DNA of 64,000 nucleotides from Scylla paramamosain. Lineage: Eukaryota; Arthropoda; Malacostraca; Decapoda; Portunidae. Positions within the stretch are counted from its first letter, which is position 1. Each line of letters begins with the position of its first letter. The position numbers and the translations under genes were made by a program. The DNA is taken from positions 16,005,001 to 16,069,000 of the forward strand of contig NC_087152.1 in NCBI RefSeq assembly GCF_035594125.1, written 5' to 3'. The notes under the pieces were generated by a model. The model saw nothing but the letters and a program-made list of their open reading frames with translations, searched no databases and was not told where the DNA came from. Shown piece by piece: positions 1-13,241 of the stretch.

Positions 1-43
1 TCCCTTATGTTCATATTCATGATTGTTTCGAGTGCTGTTAAAT

Positions 44-122
<79 letters not shown>

Positions 123-195
123 CAGCAGCAGCAGCAGTAGTAGCAGCAGCAGCACCAGCACCAGCATCATCATCATCAGCAGCAGCAGCAGTAGC

Positions 196-238
<43 letters not shown>
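44..238. repeat. Compound trinucleotide microsatellite (TAG/CAG/CAT)n
   Basis: About 195 bp of TAG units, interrupted in the middle by CAG, CAC and CAT units. Poly-Ser and poly-Val reading frames across it are repeat artefacts. Confidence 0.97.
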
Positions 239-954
239 AGAAACCTAGAGGAAAATGTAAAATATTCCACAACGAATTAAAAAAAGAAAAAAGGGAAAAT
301 GTAACCTGGCATCAAACAAGCTGTCAGGTGCCGGGCCTAACAAGCACTTACAAGCAATCGCGTCTTTACGTCTTCCAATTCCCTTAACGATGGGCTGTGT
401 AGTTGTGTAATAAGGAGGGAAATCAAACGGATAACAAGCTCTTTACTTCTTAATGTGAGGTGCTAATTGATTGATATGCTCTTTGCCTTTGGATTATTTA
501 ATTTGTTTATTGACTTCATTCTCCTTCCTTGTTGAGTCTTGAGGATGAACGTTCAGTATTTTTACACGATAATCATTGAAAAAAAATCACTAACTGTGAA
601 ATACCTATTTATAATTAATCATGTTCTATTTTATTACGTTTTCTGTTTTATATAGTTTTTTACCTTTTTTTTTTCTTCTAATTTTGTTTCTTTATTTTAT
701 TTATTGTTTATTTATTTATTAGAATGTATACCGGGAAAAATATATATACTCGCACTAACGGGAATCCTTATAACGTACCAGGAAACAAGATCCGATGGCC
801 CACTTAAGTCTTAGCAAACAAGCACCATAAGGAGGAGTATCGAAACACTGATGAATCAAAACTACCCAACACTTTTTATTTTTTAACTTTTATAGCTTGT
901 TGCCTTAAGCCGAAAAAAAAAAAAGTACTAAAAGTAGAAGGTCGGAAGTAATAT
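239..954. other. Non-coding, AT-rich, nothing recognised
   Basis: No credible exon or repeat beyond short homopolymers. Confidence 0.6.
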
Positions 955-1512
955 TAAAGTTATATTTGGTGCTGGTCAGACCTCATCTAGATAGACTATG
1001 CTGTGCAGTTCTGGTCCCCACATTACAGGAAAGATATAGGTCTATTAGAATCAGTACAGAAGAGAATGACTAAAAGGATACAGGGGATGTGGAGTATTCC
1101 TTACGAGGCGAGATTGAAGCTGTTAAATTTACATTCTTTAGAGAGACGTAGGTTAAGAGGGGACCTGATAGAAGTCTAAGTGGTATAAGGGTTATAACAA
1201 TGGGGATATAAGCAAAATTCTTAGGATCAGCAACCAGGATAGAACAAGAAATAGAACAAGCTTGAAAAATTTAGGTTTAGGAAGGAGATAGGAAGAAATT
1301 GGTTCTCAAATAGAGTGGTAGATGAGTGGAACGGACTCAGTAATCATGTTGTTAGTGCTAGAACATTACGGAGCTTTAAGAGAAGATTAGACGGGTTTAT
1401 GGATGAGGATAATAGATGGAAATAGGTAGGTATATTTCATACAGGGACTGCCACGTATAAGCCTGGTCGCTTCTTGCAGCTTCCTTTATTTCTTATGTTC
1501 TTATGTTCTACA
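955..1512 (+). mobile_element. LINE 3' end fragment (reverse transcriptase C-terminus plus tail)
   Basis: Conceptual translation, with frameshifts, gives LVRPHLD, QFWSPHYRKDIGLLESVQKR, LERRRLRGDLIE and WNGLSNHVVSARTL, the C-terminal part of a jockey/CR1-like ORF2. It ends in 'catacagggactgccacgta', 'cttcctttatttcttatg' and TTATGTTC repeats. The same tail recurs at 23.0, 23.6, 32.1, 37.3, 44.1 and 53.5 kb. Confidence 0.85.
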
Positions 1513-1893
1513 CCCGACACGTAAAATGAATAGAATAGAATAAAACAAAGGTATTCTTGTCTGTGCAAAGGATGAATCAGAAACCGTTTTGTGTGTCAGT
1601 CATGAACGAAACACCAACACCTCCTTGTCCTCTACCATTATGAGGATTCAAGACAACCACCACCACCGCAGCCGCCTCTTCCAGTACCATTTGAGGGAGC
1701 TCATCCATTAAGTCTCTGCAGCAGTTAATAAGCAAGGCAGGTCACGCACAGCCTTTCCTGTAGTAGCAATTTAGTACACGACTAACGATATTCTTGATCA
1801 TTTCACGTGAACGTTATAACTGACACTGAAGCCTCGTGGTTTAAGACTTAATTAGCGACGGAATGTAATAGTATATTGTATGTTAACTAGTGC

Positions 1894-1895
<2 letters not shown>

Positions 1896-1959
<64 letters not shown>
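1896..1959. repeat. (CT)n microsatellite
   Basis: About 63 bp, nearly pure. Confidence 0.97.
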
Positions 1960-1961
<2 letters not shown>

Positions 1962-3183
1962 AATACTTTTTTATGAGCTACTTCAGACGTTATGCTTACA
2001 TTAGCTTAATATTACAGATAGAAAGGGCATTATCTGTCGTAACCTTGTAACACGAGAAGCAGTACTTATGGAACAATGCTTGCAGCGAATAATTACAAAG
2101 GATCGTTTCATGAAGCCGAAGGGCACGAAACTGGTAGGAAGAAGAGGAGGAGGGGGAGAGGCAAAGTCGGGAAGGGAGGCAAGATATTTATGCATTTTCC
2201 CGAAAGACTGCACACGAGGAAGACGTGTCATCTTGGAATGTCGTGGGAGTGAAATGTGAGGTGAGGTGTTTTGTGTGTTTTTTGCATATTTAGACTGTGG
2301 TTTCAATTGAGGTTTGCTGTGTGACGGAATGGTGGTGAACTCGATCAATGACAGGAAGGCAGGCGATAGGAAGGTTGAGGGTGGGAGGTGTCTCGTGGCC
2401 TGGATGGAAGAACGGTGTTTTCAGTGGAGGTTGAGATGACCGCGAATGGGGTAAGTTTAGTTTGGCATAAACACTTATGCACAGCCGTATCTCGTGCTTG
2501 ATCTTTGTAGTTTTTCTATTTTGCATAGGGATCTCTGATGTAAAAGTTACGTTTGAAAATGACTGAAAATCTTTCAATCAAATAAAACGTTCCTGGCGTT
2601 GCGATTACGTAGATCTGTTTGCTAAGTTTTCTGGACATTAGGCTTGCTGAACTCTCGTTAAATAATTGACCCCTTGTCATAAAGGATGTTCGTTATTTCG
2701 GCACAAGTGCGCGTTCTCGGCGATATCTTCAGACTCGTTGAACACCCGTTATGTAAGATCAAATCCCTTATTTAGATTACTTGTCTATAGTAATACTGTG
2801 AACTTAATATCACTTCGTTTTGCATTCTTCCCAAATTTATTTGTAGGAACTTAAGGATTTCATAATAAACTATTATTATTGTACTCAAGATTTGGATTTG
2901 TTAACTGGTGTGAAGTGCCGTTGTTTAAAATTATTCTGGTCTTGTTAGATTTGGGCTTGTAATCTAACTTTCTCGACGAAGTAGTTTCTTTCAAATAGCA
3001 AATCAAATGTAAACTTACATTACTGCCTTTGTTCCGTAGAGGTGAGCGCGAGGGTAGGGGCGAAGGGTGTAACGCATGAAAATGGCGAGGGCTGGGAAAG
3101 GGGATTGTCAGGATTAGGGACGCTAGATGCCTGTTGCTTGTTAGGATAATGTCAGTGTACAACTGGCAGATGCGTGATGGACC

Positions 3184-3219
<36 letters not shown>

Positions 3220-4417
3220 GCAGACGAGTTTGCACAAGTGGTCATTTTTTTTTTTTTTTATGGTGCACAAAATGTTACCTTTCCCTCCTGGATGTCGGCT
3301 GGCCACTATATAATGCATACTTTTTTTTTTTTCCATCAGATCAAGGATGACTAGCAACAACTACGCTAGTCCTTCACGTGCCAGCCCAGTGATCCAGCAG
3401 TGGCGTGATCTCGGCCTTCATTTTTCATAATTTTGGTAAATATTTTTGTGATGGGAGGTCGATTAAACTTAATTGACAACAACACACAGGAAGGATTTCA
3501 CTCTCTGGGTATAACAGATTGATATTTAAATGAACTTAAGAGGCGATCAGAGGTCAAAAAAAAAGGGTCTGATGTAGGTAGTGTATTTTATCAATTTCAT
3601 TTTCTGCCTTATCACACAAGGTTTCATATTGTCTTTGCCATATATCATTACATATATCATTACATAAAAGGTCTTAAGAGCACATCATTGTATCAGGATC
3701 AAGATTGCTTTCCTAATTAGTTGAAACTTAAGTCTTCTCAATTCATGTTTCATAGTTTTCTTGGTGTGTAATGGTGTAGCTGGTAGAAAATTTGTATGAC
3801 TCCCTACATTTATTACTTCTAACAGGTGCTGCAATTACTGGATTCTGGACAGAGTGCCTTGCCAGCCTGTCATATCAACACCACCATCTTGCATCAGGAA
3901 ATGGGTGCCATGAAAAAGAGCCACCCATTGCAAGGGTTTATCATCCTGCCTATGAATGCTGTCTGTCCTATCCTTTGTCATCCTATGAATGAGTGTGTTA
4001 GACTTGATGTTAGCTAGCTGTGATGCTGGTACATAAGCTTCAATGTTCAAAGTCCTAGACTCCACAACTTAAATTTGTTTTTTTTTTTTTTTAATAAAAA
4101 TTTTATGCCAATAAAGTGTGTAGTTTTTCTCCGGAGAGTCTTCCTAGTATTGTTAATCCATCATGTCTTCTCTGGCTTGGTAAACAGAAAAGGTTTTTAT
4201 ATAGTAAAAAGCAAAAGGGTCAGGAAAACTGGGATTGGAGGGCTGGGGCTCAGACTTGGACTTGTATGCTGTGGGATATGGCTCTTTGGCTTATGTGCCT
4301 GTTCTTGTGCTTGGTTTGTAACATTGGCTTGAATGAACACCTGAACCTCACTCATGCTTGGCTTGCAACACTGGCTTGAACACCACTAGACGACATTTAT
4401 GTCATGTAACATCAACA
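1960..4417. other. Non-coding, nothing recognised except homopolymers
   Basis: Short open frames here have no coding character. An A-tract of about 32 bp at 3,186-3,218 and T-tracts at 3,246, 3,321 and 4,079 are the only notable elements. Confidence 0.55.
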
Positions 4418-4483
4418 TGTTATGATTTCTCATGAGAAGAGATGATTTCTCATGAGAAGAGGATGATTTCTCATGAGAAGAGA
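4418..4483. repeat. Triple tandem palindromic repeat
   Basis: ATGATTTCTCATGAGAAGAG occurs three times in a row. Each copy holds the 12-bp perfect palindrome TTCTCATGAGAA. Confidence 0.9.
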
Positions 4484-4529
4484 TTTGTATTTTCTGATCT
4501 TTCTTAATTGATCCTTAATTTTTTTTCTC

Positions 4530-5745
4530 ATTTTTCTTACTATTAGATCTAATATCTATTTGTTCTGAGGATCTTTCACTTTTTTTTATTTTCTCTATTT
4601 TCTCTAATAAAATGTTCACTTTTTTTTATTTTCTCATCTAATATCTTAGAAACTAAGATCTATAATAATCTACATCTGTTAGATCTAATATCTATTTGTT
4701 CTGAAATATCTATTTGTTCTGAGGATCTTTCACTATTTTCTCTAATAAAATGTTCACTTTTTTTTATTTTACCTAATATTTTTTATTTTCTCATCTAATA
4801 TCTTAGAAACTAAGATCTATAATAATCTACATCTGTTAGATCTAATATCTATTTGTTCTGAGGATCTTTCACTTTTTTATCTTCTCATCTAATATCTTAG
4901 AAACTAAGATCTATAATAATCTACGATCTATAATAATCTACATCTGTTAGATCTAATATCTATTTGTTCTGAGGATCTTTCACTATTTTCTCTAATAAAA
5001 TGTTCACTTTTTTTTATTTTATCTAATATTTTTTATTTTCTCATCTAATATCTTAGTTTCTAAGATCTATAATAATCTACATCTGTTAGATCTAATATCT
5101 ATTTGTTCTGAGGATCTTTCACTTTTTTATCTTCTCATCTAATATCTTAGAGATCTAATATCTATTTGTTCTGAGGATCTTTCACTTTTTTTTATTTTCT
5201 CATCTAATATCTTAGATTATTTCTAAGATCTAGAGACTAAGATCTATAATGATCTAAGATCTATTAGATCATCTATAATAATCTCACTTTTTTTTCAAAT
5301 TCCCATGTTAGATCTAATATCTATTATATCTTTTCAAATTCCCATGTTAGATCTAATATCTATTATATCTATCATAGATCTTTCACTTTTTTCTCACCTT
5401 TTTTCTCATCTTATCTAATAGATTCTCACCTTTTTTCTCATCTTATCTAATAGATTCTCACCTTTTTTCTCATCTTATCTAATAGATTCTCACCTTTTTT
5501 CTCATCTTATCTAATAATCATATCACTTTTTTTCATAATGATTTTTTTTTCATGATAGATCTAATAACTATTATATCTATCATAGATAGATCTTTCACCT
5601 TTTTTCTCATATCTAATAATCATTTTTTTTTTCATATTTTTTTTTCATGATCTAATCTATTATAGATCTAATATCTATTATATCTATCATAAATCTTTCA
5701 CTTTTTTTCTCATATTTTTTTTTTCATCTTTCTTATATCTAATAA
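4530..5745. repeat. AT-rich complex satellite-like array
   Basis: About 1.2 kb built from shuffled blocks: AGATCTAATATCTATT, TGTTCTGAGGATCTTTCACT, ACTAAGATCTATAATAATCT and TTTTATTTTCTCATCTAATA. The first block recurs near 4,545, 4,680, 4,837, 4,950, 5,090 and 5,153. Spacing is irregular, which suggests repeated slippage and rearrangement, not one fixed unit. A 35-bp subarray (CTCACCTTTTTTCTCATCTT) is at 5,390-5,515. Confidence 0.85.
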
Positions 5746-6925
5746 TCATATTGATTATCTTTCTTAGATATCATATTCTCATATCTTTCTTAGATCATCA
5801 ATCTTTTCCCCACCAACCCTTTGTTTGTTTACCAATCCCACAACCCCTTTGTTTTCTAATAAAAGTTCTTGCCAAAAAGTCTCCCAAAATCCTCATCATA
5901 CTGCTGAAGTCTACAAATTCTCTACAGTCCATCTTCAGAACCAGTCTTCTTCAATCTTTCTTCAGAATCAATCTTCATCCATAATGCTGTAGTCTAGATA
6001 TTCTAGGACAAATTTTCATCCATGCTGCTGAAGTTTTGAAATTGCAGGATTCTCAGGATTCTCACTGTAGGAAAGCAGGTGGTAAGTAATGTGGCACTGA
6101 GGGACAAATCAGCACCAATGTAGGGTGGAGTAATTAAGTCATTTACACAAACAAACTTATCCAAGATTTTTATACATTCAGTATTTTTCATATTTGAATA
6201 TAATGGATCAGTATTTTTTATATTTGAATATACCAGATATAATTTTTTTCAGTAAATTAATTCATTATGTTCAACATTACTTTACAACATAATTTAATAA
6301 CTGAATTCAAGTACATTTTTCATAGGATAGAATAAATCCCAAATTGACAAATTCTAAACAGATAATCAAACTAAAAAAAACTCACAAACCAAAACTGAAC
6401 AAATACATCATTTTATTAAGTGACCTGGAAAACTCTGAAGAGGTGAAGGATGGTCTCCTAAATGAATGGAAGACTTATGTAAATAAATGAGATAAGTGAG
6501 GACAGATTTTTCCTTTGTGCATGGTGCACAGCATTAAATTATCTGAATTTCAAAGGGATCTATTCTAGAACATGTGTATGTGTATTCACTGTACAGTCTG
6601 CTGCTGGTCTCTCTCAAGACAGCCAGCCATCCTCCTATGGAAGGAGCTGAGCTCATAATGACCAATCTTTGGGTTGGACTGAGTGTGTGTGTGTGTGTGT
6701 GTGTGTTATATAAAGGCAAATAGTGATGCCTACTGGTTGGAGTGGTACCACCACAGCAGGGCATCAGTGCCACACAGAGGTCCAATCTCATCTTGATAGG
6801 GGTGGCTATGACACAGCACAGGGTAGGTGACAAGTTGTATACTACAGATATTGAGGATAAAGCACCAGAAACCCTGGTGCCTCACCTTCTAATTCTCCAT
6901 GTGACCTGGTGGCACTGATGCCCTG
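5746..6925. other. Non-coding, AT-rich, nothing recognised
   Basis: Contains a short (TG)n at 6,685-6,707. No exon-like stretch. Confidence 0.55.
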
Positions 6926-6929
6926 CTGT

Positions 6930-7770
6930 GAGGGTTTGACTCCTATCATGAGGGATCCCTCTACTATTATACTTATATATAATGTAAATGATACAGTGGA
7001 GCTTGTTTACTGATGATGCAAGACTACTGAAGAATGTGAAAAATTATGAGGACTGTGGAATACTACAAGAGGAACTATAGGACATAGGAATGGAATTATA
7101 GGTATCATATAAAATTTAATTTTAGGTTTTGCAAAAAGGATAAGGTTCAACAAAAGCAGGAAATTTATGCATGATAAAAGACTGGAAAATGAATTATCAG
7201 TAAGATTACTAAGGAAAAGTATTTGAGAGATATTTTCAAACAGATTATTATCAGAGAAAAAAAGAAAAAATTGAAACTCTCAAGCTATTAAGGAACATAC
7301 AAGTGGTATTTACTTATCTGATAAAGAAAAGAAAAAATGCAAAATTATATACCCATGGCTTTAATATGCAGCAATGATATGATCATCTATAATATAATAA
7401 TAAAGAAAAGATGTAAAAGGAAACTGGCAAGAGTAGGGGAAGCAGACACCAAAATTATACCTAATCTGAGAGACCTGTCTGATGACATGAGATTATCTAG
7501 CCTGCAACTCCCAACCTCAGAAATGAGAAAGGAGAAAGGATATTTAAGTGAAGTAATTTGAGTGTGCAGAACAAAATGGAAATGAGAGAGCAAGGACAAA
7601 GGCTGAAGGGGACCACTTGTAAGAGAGACATCAAGAAGCACAGCTATACCCAAGGAAGGATACAAGCCAAGAATAATCTGGATGAGTGGTCCATACAAGA
7701 AGTATTCATGATGTGATACAAGAAGATTTGTAAAAAGAAGAGCATGAACATAGCTTCTTTCCTGTAAGTC
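6930..7770 (+). mobile_element. Decayed LINE fragment with reverse transcriptase FTDD motif
   Basis: LFTDDARLLKNVKNYEDC at about 7,003 is the reverse transcriptase active-site region, with FTDD in place of the usual F/YADD. Downstream come ISKITKEKYLRDIF-like and KLARVGEADTKIIPNLRDLS segments in shifting frames, matching the C-terminal half of a jockey/CR1-like ORF2. Many stops and frameshifts. Confidence 0.75.
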
Positions 7771-8425
7771 AAAAACAGGTAAATACAACTACATACACAC
7801 ACACCCACTCACACTATGGACCATAATCTGAAATGCTTCAGTGCCACACCACCACTACATTTAAAAAGGCTCAATTTAAATTTATACATATTTTTAAGGT
7901 TGCTTTTGTGCTTCTTGTGACAGATTAACAAGATATCTACATTATTAACAGGAGAAACACTCTTGAGAACCATGCCAATCATTTTTGTGGCCTTTGAAAA
8001 GTCGTGATGAGAGCTAAGCATTTCGGAACACACTTATAAGCAGTAACTATAACAGAGTACATACCATAGCAGAGAGTGATCTGCAGCAGGGACAGGTCAA
8101 CCATCTCACTGAGGCAGTAACACAGTGTACAGCAGCAACAACAACAGCTTTCAGGTAATGCAAGTTGGAAGTTGACCCACAACCAAAGCAGAGAGCCACA
8201 GCCAACCCTCTTCATCCAGATAGTTGAATGCTGCTCTCATGTTTCTCACCAGATTACATGTTTCCCCTGTCTTTCTTCTTACATATACCTCTGGGGACAG
8301 CTTATCAGTGACAGTAATTGCAAGGTCTTTCTCTTCACTCTACTTTTATTTCCTCACTACCCAATTTATAACTAAAGAATGACCTTACACAACTATGCCC
8401 AAACTTCAACACTCCACATTTTTTT
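7771..8425. other. Non-coding, nothing recognised
   Basis: Open frames on both strands lack domain or codon signal. Confidence 0.5.
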
Positions 8426-8429
8426 ATGT

Positions 8430-9215
8430 TAAACTACATTTTTCAAGTGCCACTCCAATCCCAAATCACATTCAGATCTTCCTGTAGGGCATCACAGTCC
8501 TCTATCCTTTCCACTTTTCTCATCAATTTTGCATCATCAGCAAATAGACTCATGTTGCTATTCATCCCTTCCATCATATCGTTCATATAGATAGCAAACA
8601 TAACTGGTGCTAAAACCAAACCCTGTGGGACACCACTAATTACCTCTCTCCATGATGAACTTCCTATCTTTGACCACTGTTCTCATTTCCCTTCCTCTCA
8701 GAAAGTCACTGATCCAATGTAGGAATGAACCTCTCACCAAGTATTTCTAATTTCCACAGCAGTCTCTTGTGGGTAACTTTACTGAACACTCCTTAAGTCC
8801 AAATAAACACAATCTGTCCATCCCCTTCTTTCTTGTACTTTATCTATGACTCTGGAGTAGAAACATATTAAATTTGTTGTACACAACCTTCTTTTTCTAA
8901 ATCCAAATTGTCTGTCTGTTAATATCTCTCTCTTTTGCAGATATTCACTCAATCTTTGCTTCACTATTCTTTTCCACATTTCTGCCACTACACTTGTTAA
9001 TGACACCAGTCTATAATTAGATGTTTTTTCTTTGCTTCCATTCTTATATATGGGGACTATATCTGCTTTTTTCCAATCTTTGGGCACCGCTCCTTCCCTT
9101 AATGAAATATGATTAGTTTGTAAACCTTGTGGGCAAGTTGATCTCTGAATTCCTTCAGCACACAATTAGATACTCCATCAGGGCCCTGCACACTCCTGTG
9201 TGCATGTGTGTGTGT
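8430..9215 (-). mobile_element. Decayed LINE reverse transcriptase fragment
   Basis: Minus-strand frame 8,779-9,165 reads VPKDWKKADIVPIYKNGSKE, NYRLVSLTSVVAEMWKRIV, DRQFGFRK and WTDCVYLDLR, the RT finger and palm motifs. Further on, with frameshifts, come PQGLV-like and LFADDAKLM (8,524-8,550), the catalytic motif. The element is truncated and interrupted, so non-functional. Confidence 0.88.
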
Positions 9216-10119
9216 ATTTTGATTATTATATTTATAAATATTTTCTTGTATTTTCTTCATTTCCTGAAGGTAAAAATAATCCAAATCTGGATTCACATCT
9301 GCAAAAATTAATATCTTAACTTCTCCAGTTTTATCCATAATCACATTTTATGGGAGATAAATGTCTAAAGCTGCCTCTGAGGAGCTTTAAAACATATCCT
9401 AACTAGGGTATTCTGGCAATGAATGAATGGTCATGTGCAATCTGAAAACACACTACATGGCACATTTAAACTACTGGGAAAATGTTTATGGTGTATGAGA
9501 GACCCTGAGAAACACATCAAACCCTAGTGACAATGCTATCATCATTTAATTCAACATCAATTATTATACCATAAAAATGGTAAGTATTGTCATTTAATAT
9601 CTATATAAAATTACTGTTCATTCATTATGAAAACTCAAAATTCTCCAGTCAGCAGATGTTATCACAGTTAGGCTAATTAATTTCCTCATGTTATTGACTT
9701 TCTTTTTGAGCTTTATTGAGAAAATATTATTATAAAAGATATTATATGATTATTTCATTACCTCAGAGATAACTAAGATACAGTACTGCAGGTTAACAAA
9801 ACAAAACAATGTTCTGGAAATTGTACTGCCTCATGAAAGGCTACAGTATCTTGATCTTTTATTAACATTTAAAGCACTGTAAAATGCTATCTACACGAAC
9901 ATAACAAGAAAATAGAAGGTTAATCTGTCCTTTAAGAATCAAGTGTAAAAAAATATGTGATTATGGGAAAAAATTGCCTACCAGTGGCAGAGTTTGTTAT
10001 GGAAAAATATCTGTTTACTAGGCCTTAGTTAGTATGAGTTTATCTACTCACAATTGACACCAGGAAATTGCAGATGGGATGTGATGAGGAGCCAACAGAC
10101 TTGAAGTCTGTGAGGAGAC
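9216..10119. other. Non-coding, nothing recognised
   Basis: AT-rich. Possible further LINE remnants up to 9,340, too weak to assign. Confidence 0.5.
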
Positions 10120-12044
10120 CCAGTATACCTCTCACCTAACTCCTCTGACTATAAGAAATTCTTTGACTACTTAAATTCCAAAGTGGAGCACATTCTGACT
10201 CACTTCCCTTTTGCTGAGATCTCCATTTTTGGAGACTTCAATGTTCACCACCAGCTTTGGCTTTCCTCTCCCTTTACTGACTATCCTGGTGAACTAGCCT
10301 TCAACTTTGCTATCCTCCACGACCTAGAGCAATTGGTGCAACACCCTACTTGTATTCCTGACTGTCCAACATTCTTCACCTTTTCCTGACCTCTAGTCCT
10401 TCTACTTATGTTGTCATCATCTCTTCTCCATTGGGGTCCTTCGATCACAATCTCATATCTGTATATTGTCCTATCATTCCAATCCCTCCTCAGGAGCCCC
10501 CTAAGCGAAGGTGCCTCTGGCGTTTTCCCTCTGCCAGTTGGGGGGACCTGAGGAAATATTTTGCTGATTTTCCTTGGAATGACTACTGGTTCTGTGTCAG
10601 AGACCCGTCTTTGTGTGCCAAGCGCATAACAGAGGTGATAGTGTCTGGCATGGAGAAACATTCCTCACTCTTTTTCTCAACCTAAACCTCCCAGACCTTG
10701 GTTTAACACAGCTTGTTCTCGTGCTATACATGATAAAAGAGGTGGCCCATAAAAGGTACTTAAGCCTTCCATCACAAGAATCTCATGCACTTTATATTTC
10801 TGCCTGGAACCATGCAAAGTCTGTTCTCCAACCAGCCAAAAACTCCTTCATTAATAGAAAGTGTCAAAATCTTCCAAGATCAAACTCCCCTCATGACTTC
10901 TGGCATCTAGCCAAAGATATCTCCAATAACTTTGCTTCTTCTTCTTTCCCTCCTTTATTTCAACCAGATGGCACCACTGCTATCACATCTATTTTTAAAG
11001 CTGAACTCTTCGCTCAAATCTTTGCTAAAAACTACCTTGGATGATTCTGGGGTTGTTCCTCCCTTTCGTCCACCCTCTGACTAGGTATTTCATTCTACCT
11101 ATTAAAATTCTTCACAATGATGTTTTCCATGCCCTCGCTGGCCTAAACCCTTGGAAGGCTGATGGACCTGATGGGGTAGTTCCTATTGTTCTCCGAAACT
11201 GTGCCTCCATGCTTGCACCTTGTTTAGTCAAACTCTTTTAGCTGTCTGTCAACATCTACCTTTCCTTCTTGCTGGAAGTTTGCCTACATTCAGCCTGTTT
11301 GTTCCTAAAAAGGATGACCGTTCTAATCTCTCAAACTACCATCCTATTGCTTTAATTTCCTGCCTATCTAAAGTTTTTAATCTATCCTCAACAGGAAGAT
11401 TCTTTAACATCTAACACTTCACAACCTTCTATCTGATCGCCAGTATGGGTTTCGTCAAGGCTGCTCTACTGGTGATCTTCTGGCTTTCCTTACTGAGTCT
11501 TGGTCATCCTCTTTTAGACATTTTGGTGACACTTTTGCTGTTGCCTTGGATATATCAAAAGCTTTTGATAGAGTCTGGCACAAAGCTTTGATTTCCAAAC
11601 TACCCTCCTACGGCTTCTATCCTTCTCTCTGTAACTTCATCTCAAGTTTCCTTTCTGACTGTTCCATTGCTGCTGTGGTAGACGGTCACTGTTCTTCTCC
11701 TAAATCTATTAACAGTGGTGTTCCTCAGGGTTCTGTCCTGTCATCCACTCTCTTCTTATTATTCATCAATGACCTCTTAAACCAAACTTCTCGTCCTATC
11801 CATTCCTATGCTGATGCACTTTTGCACGTCTATTCATAGACATCCAGCCCTTCAGGAAGTAAACATTTCACACAGGGAGGCCACAGAACACCTGACTTCT
11901 AATCTTTCTGGAATTTCTGATTGGGGTAGGGCAAACTTGGTATTGTTAAATGCCTCAAAAATTCAATTTCTCAATCTATCAACTCGACACAACCTTCCAG
12001 ACAACTATCCCCTCTTCTTCAATGACACTCAACTAAACAAATAA
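10120..12044 (+). pseudogene. LINE ORF2 pseudogene, copy 1 (endonuclease-reverse transcriptase)
   Basis: Nearly colinear with the element at 50.1-52.6 kb. The endonuclease part has ISIFGDFNVHHQLW (GDFN) and SFDHNLIS. The reverse transcriptase part has DISKAFDRVWHKALISKLP, SGVPQGSVLS and INDLLNQTS. The frame changes at least six times. The catalytic YADD is broken (HSYADALLH) by a small deletion near 11,815. It keeps a central segment missing from copy 2, and a Trp codon where copy 2 has a stop. It starts abruptly at GTATACCTCTCACCTAAC (5' truncation). Confidence 0.92.
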
Positions 12045-12500
12045 TGTTCTTAAATGTTTGTATTATGCCCACATATATCCTCATCTCAACTACTGTAATC
12101 CTATTTGGTCCCAAACTTACTCTTGTCATCTGTACAGGCTTAATGTTCTACATAAAAGAATTATCAGAATAATAACCAACAGTGATTACAGTGAACATAC
12201 ACCCCCACTATTTAAACAATTAAATATCTTAAACCTTGCTGGCTTATCAAAACTCAGTATTTCATCTTACATGTACCAAAGAATAAATTCTAGTAACTAC
12301 AATACACAACCTGTGCACAATTACCTAACCAGGAACCAGTACTCACTAAATATACCCAGACCCAATTTAACATTATACAAACATTCATTAATGTATCTTG
12401 GACCTAAAACATAGAATAACATACCGATGTCATACCAAACACTCACCCAGCCTATTGTCTTTTAAAGACAAATTTAAGAGACACATTGCAATCTACAGAT
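12045..12500 (+). mobile_element. 3' part of a second LINE family, abutting copy 1
   Basis: Frame 12,058-12,414 reads YYAHIYPHLNYCNPIWS, LNVLHKRIIRIITNS and PPLFKQLNILNL, then MGPK-like YLGPKT: the C-terminus of a different jockey-like ORF2. It starts exactly where the sequence related to copy 1 ends, so this is a chimera or a nested insertion. Confidence 0.8.
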
Positions 12501-13240
12501 AATAAATACTGATACATTTCTACACTATTATCATAGATATTATAGTATTATTATATTACATTACTAGAGTTACCATCATTGTGCTGTATCATTAGTTTGA
12601 TTTATATTAATAATAATAGTTCCTATTAGCTTGTATTACCTCTTCTACTATTTTATAAAATATGTTATTTCCAAAATTAAAATTTCTACTTGCTATTGCC
12701 CATAAGGCTCCTGCTTGTAAAGGGCTGTTTGACCTATTAAAAATTGTATGTAATGATATATGTATACATGCCAAGCATAATAAAGTGTTTAAGTGTTTGA
12801 AGAACCACAATGCGAGTATTTATTTATTTATTTTTTTTAGAATATAAAAGATAGGGAGAGATGAACTCTACCAAAACCAATGAGGTCTCTGGTTAAAAAG
12901 GAATGTATGGAATGAAGGCGAGGGGGCAAAAAATTTTGTGTTGCTATACAACGTGTGTGAAGGGGTAATGTACTGGATGGTGTTGGGGCAGAGATAAGTT
13001 TGTTGTATGCTGTGGCCATCTGCAAGTATCTTCATTATTCAAGAGATGTGCGAGATTAGATCCAGCCTGCAAAGCAATACTTGTAGACGAGTAGAAGGTG
13101 CAGTGATATTTGCATTGCTGTGTCAATAGTTTTCAGAATGGTTGGTGATGTAGAACTGTAGTTTTATTATTGTGGATGTGTGTTTTATATAGGGATAGTA
13201 AGGTGTGGAACAGAATGTAACCTACCTGGCTCTTGTTCAT
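12501..13240. other. Non-coding, nothing firm
   Basis: AT-rich; may include the 3' UTR of the LINE to its left. Confidence 0.45.
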
Positions 13241-13241
13241 G

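Noticed and set aside
7..387. Poly-Ser and poly-Val open frames
   Set aside because: They are translations of the TAG/CAG microsatellite; no flanking coding signal.
5746..6840. Small open frames on both strands
   Set aside because: AT-rich, no motif and no splice-supported context.
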